Below, piece by piece: positions 62,489 through 64,000 of a stretch of DNA of 64,000 nucleotides. Below the pieces are notes generated by a model. That model was not told where the DNA came from, ran no database searches, and saw only the letters and a program-made list of their open reading frames with translations. Each line of letters opens with the position of its first letter. Position 1 is the stretch's first letter. The position numbers were made by a program, and so were the translations under genes. Location: assembly GCA_018389105.1 (NCBI GenBank), contig JACATO010002731.1, positions 372,001 through 436,000 of the forward strand. The letters run 5' to 3'. Source of the stretch: Nautilus pompilius. Lineage: Eukaryota; Mollusca; Cephalopoda; Nautilida; Nautilidae.

Positions 62489-62830
62489 ACAGGGTGTTCC
62501 ACAATTAGCTAAACAGACTACACTACATTAACAAAATAATACAAGAAATTAGCTTTACATTATTTCAATCAGCATAAAACATTTAAACAACTTGTCAACT
62601 CTTTCTGGTACACCTACAGATGTCTGATTACAAAGCAAAGTATTTTTTTTTTTTTTAAACTTCAGCAATGATGTGTAGTTTCTCAGTATATATTCTTTCC
62701 TACAACGCCCCAATTGGAAGAAATCTGGAAGTGTTAAATCATTACAGTCTCTGAGGCCATTCATTAAACTGCATTTGCCCAACCATTATTCAAGAAACTT
62801 TTCCAAGCCATTGTCAGAATATATAGTGAT
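62489..62830 (-). mobile_element. mariner/Tc1-superfamily transposon, 3' end of a dead copy
   Basis: The plus-strand left edge TACAGGGTGTTCCACAATTA (from 62489) is a terminal-repeat-like sequence. On the minus strand the adjacent frame gives NDLTLPDFFQLGRC, close to SPDLTPLDFFLWG with the third catalytic aspartate region kept. It then gives CNQTSVGVPERVDKLFKCFM, like the family's C-terminal part. An A-run interrupts the frame. It is related in structure to the copy at 9340. Confidence 0.62.
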
Positions 62831-64000
62831 AATGGTTGATTTAATCATCTTAAATGAGCCATAAATTGTTCATGTGCTGAATTTTAAGGTACACAGTGTC
62901 TTGCAATATTTATAGGTGGGAAATGCCCATGACCTGTCCTTAGGAAAAATCAAGCCAAGAATGCCACCACTCCAGGTTCCTGCAGCAGAAGCCATAACAG
63001 CAAGTAGTTCAATAATGTCTCTTATGAAACATGAGGGTTATCATGACTATATGGTTTATTTATGACTGTTGGCATGCATGTCCATTTAGCTTAAACTTTA
63101 ATCACTTCTCAAAACAATGTACTGCAATGTGAGGTCAGCAGTACATCCTAATATTAATAATATTAAATTCTAACAGTCTTTAGGCAGACCATGCATCAGT
63201 ACTGCATGAAACTGGTTTATAATGTGAAAGTCAGACAGATGACAGAGTCAACACAATTTTGCTACTGTACACCTGACTGACTAACCAGAACAAAAACGGT
63301 TAATGTAGTTTTCTTGTTACAAATGTATCTTTTACTACCTAAACAATTCAGATTGGCAACACTTCAATTATCCTCAGAGTGTATATTCACTGGATTATTT
63401 CCCTAACAGGAAGCTCGCCACAGAATTCTCTATGTCACTACTGCTGCACTTTTCAACTATGACTAAAATGAAACATACAACATTCATTCCTCCAGAGTCA
63501 TGTTTTTATGTCTTCCTAGTAACTACAATAATGCTGTCATGTAATGGTAGATTTTTATAGTACAGGATGGCACTTTTTTGTAGGTTGCTTTACTGCACAA
63601 TGCACTTATACAAAGAAATGATCCTCTGTTTGGTTAGTTACAGAAGATTCTGTATTTAGTATACCATAAAATCTTTTTTGTTTCTTTCAATAGTGGCATT
63701 ACTGTTATATTTTAATATCAAAAAGCTGCTAACTGTAGTTGTTCCAAATACCAGCAGTCTTGGATTTGCTGTATCTCATGGAGTTTGGGAAAATTTAATT
63801 TCTGTCACCTTATAAATGTAGGATCCATCAGGGACAATGAAATTACTGAAGGTTAAGGAAAATAAAAGTAACCTTATTTTGTGGCCACAAGCCTGTTGTA
63901 AAAGTAAGGCTCCAATCAGAAAATACATAGTAGCAGCTGACATTAAATATTTTTGGCTTTTTTAAGGCCAGCAGGATAAAATAAAAACAAAATCTATTGA
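62831..64000. other. No gene recognised; possible lone mariner end near 63562
   Basis: TACAGGATGGCACTTTTTTG at about 63562 resembles the terminal repeat at 9788 (TACAGGGTGGCACAAAAG as reverse complement). A 49-codon open frame on the plus strand at about 62910-63060 is unassigned. More scrib exons should lie further right. Confidence 0.35.

Noticed and set aside
62910..63060. Plus-strand frame of about 49 codons (DLSLGKIKPRMPPLQVPAAE)
   Set aside because: It looks protein-like, but it has no recognisable homology or splice context and lies on the opposite strand to scrib, so it is mentioned only as unassigned.
1..64000. CRISPR arrays, rRNA genes, bacterial operons, integrated virus
   Set aside because: No regular spaced repeats, rRNA-like stretches, ribosome binding sites or viral structural genes were seen; the window is spliced animal DNA with retro- and DNA transposons.

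Overview
The window is animal nuclear DNA: AT-rich, intron-dominated, full of old transposon debris, with spliced genes and no bacterial-style operons. Its one clearly recognisable gene is scribble (scrib), the LAP-family (LRR and PDZ) cell-polarity scaffold, on the minus strand. Nine exons with intact splice sites and matching phases (56925 down to 31671) encode the last 385 residues. They lie after the PDZ region, so the LRR and PDZ exons should be beyond the right edge. The organism cannot be fixed from sequence alone. The mix of Tc1, mariner, Buster-type hAT, L1/Tx1-like LINE and tRNA-derived SINE copies, plus a Scribble tail unlike the mammalian one, suggests an invertebrate bilaterian, perhaps mollusc-like (low confidence).

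Layout from left to right. 1-7.4 kb: three degenerate minus-strand LINE fragments; the third is far more GC- and CpG-rich than the others. 8.3-16 kb: five small minus-strand exons (8451-15989) with matching phases, all four introns phase 1, ending in a stop preceded by Ser-Ser-Val. They are either an alternative distal C-terminus of scrib or the end of an unidentified downstream gene. A mariner remnant (9.3 kb) and a TA-flanked terminal-inverted-repeat element (15.0-15.8 kb) lie among them. 18.2-22.9 kb: a Tc1 pseudogene, a pseudogene of a widespread unnamed transposon-associated protein family, and a SINE. 23-31 kb: AT-rich and almost featureless, with a SINE and one unexplained small ORF. 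31.7-56.9 kb: scrib exons, whose introns hold two Buster-like hAT copies, SINEs, a mariner pseudogene and microsatellites. 57.6-59.2 kb: a second, divergent copy of the unnamed transposon family. 61.9-62.9 kb: a SINE and a mariner 3' end.

The scrib exons form one reading frame with the phases 0,1,1,2,2,1,0,0 at successive junctions. The coding lengths sum to 1158 nt (386 codons with stop), an exact multiple of three, which supports every boundary. The most interesting points are the possible choice between two C-termini, a candidate internal first exon at 50.7 kb, and the histidine/acid repeat and proline-rich segment in the 56.6 kb exon.
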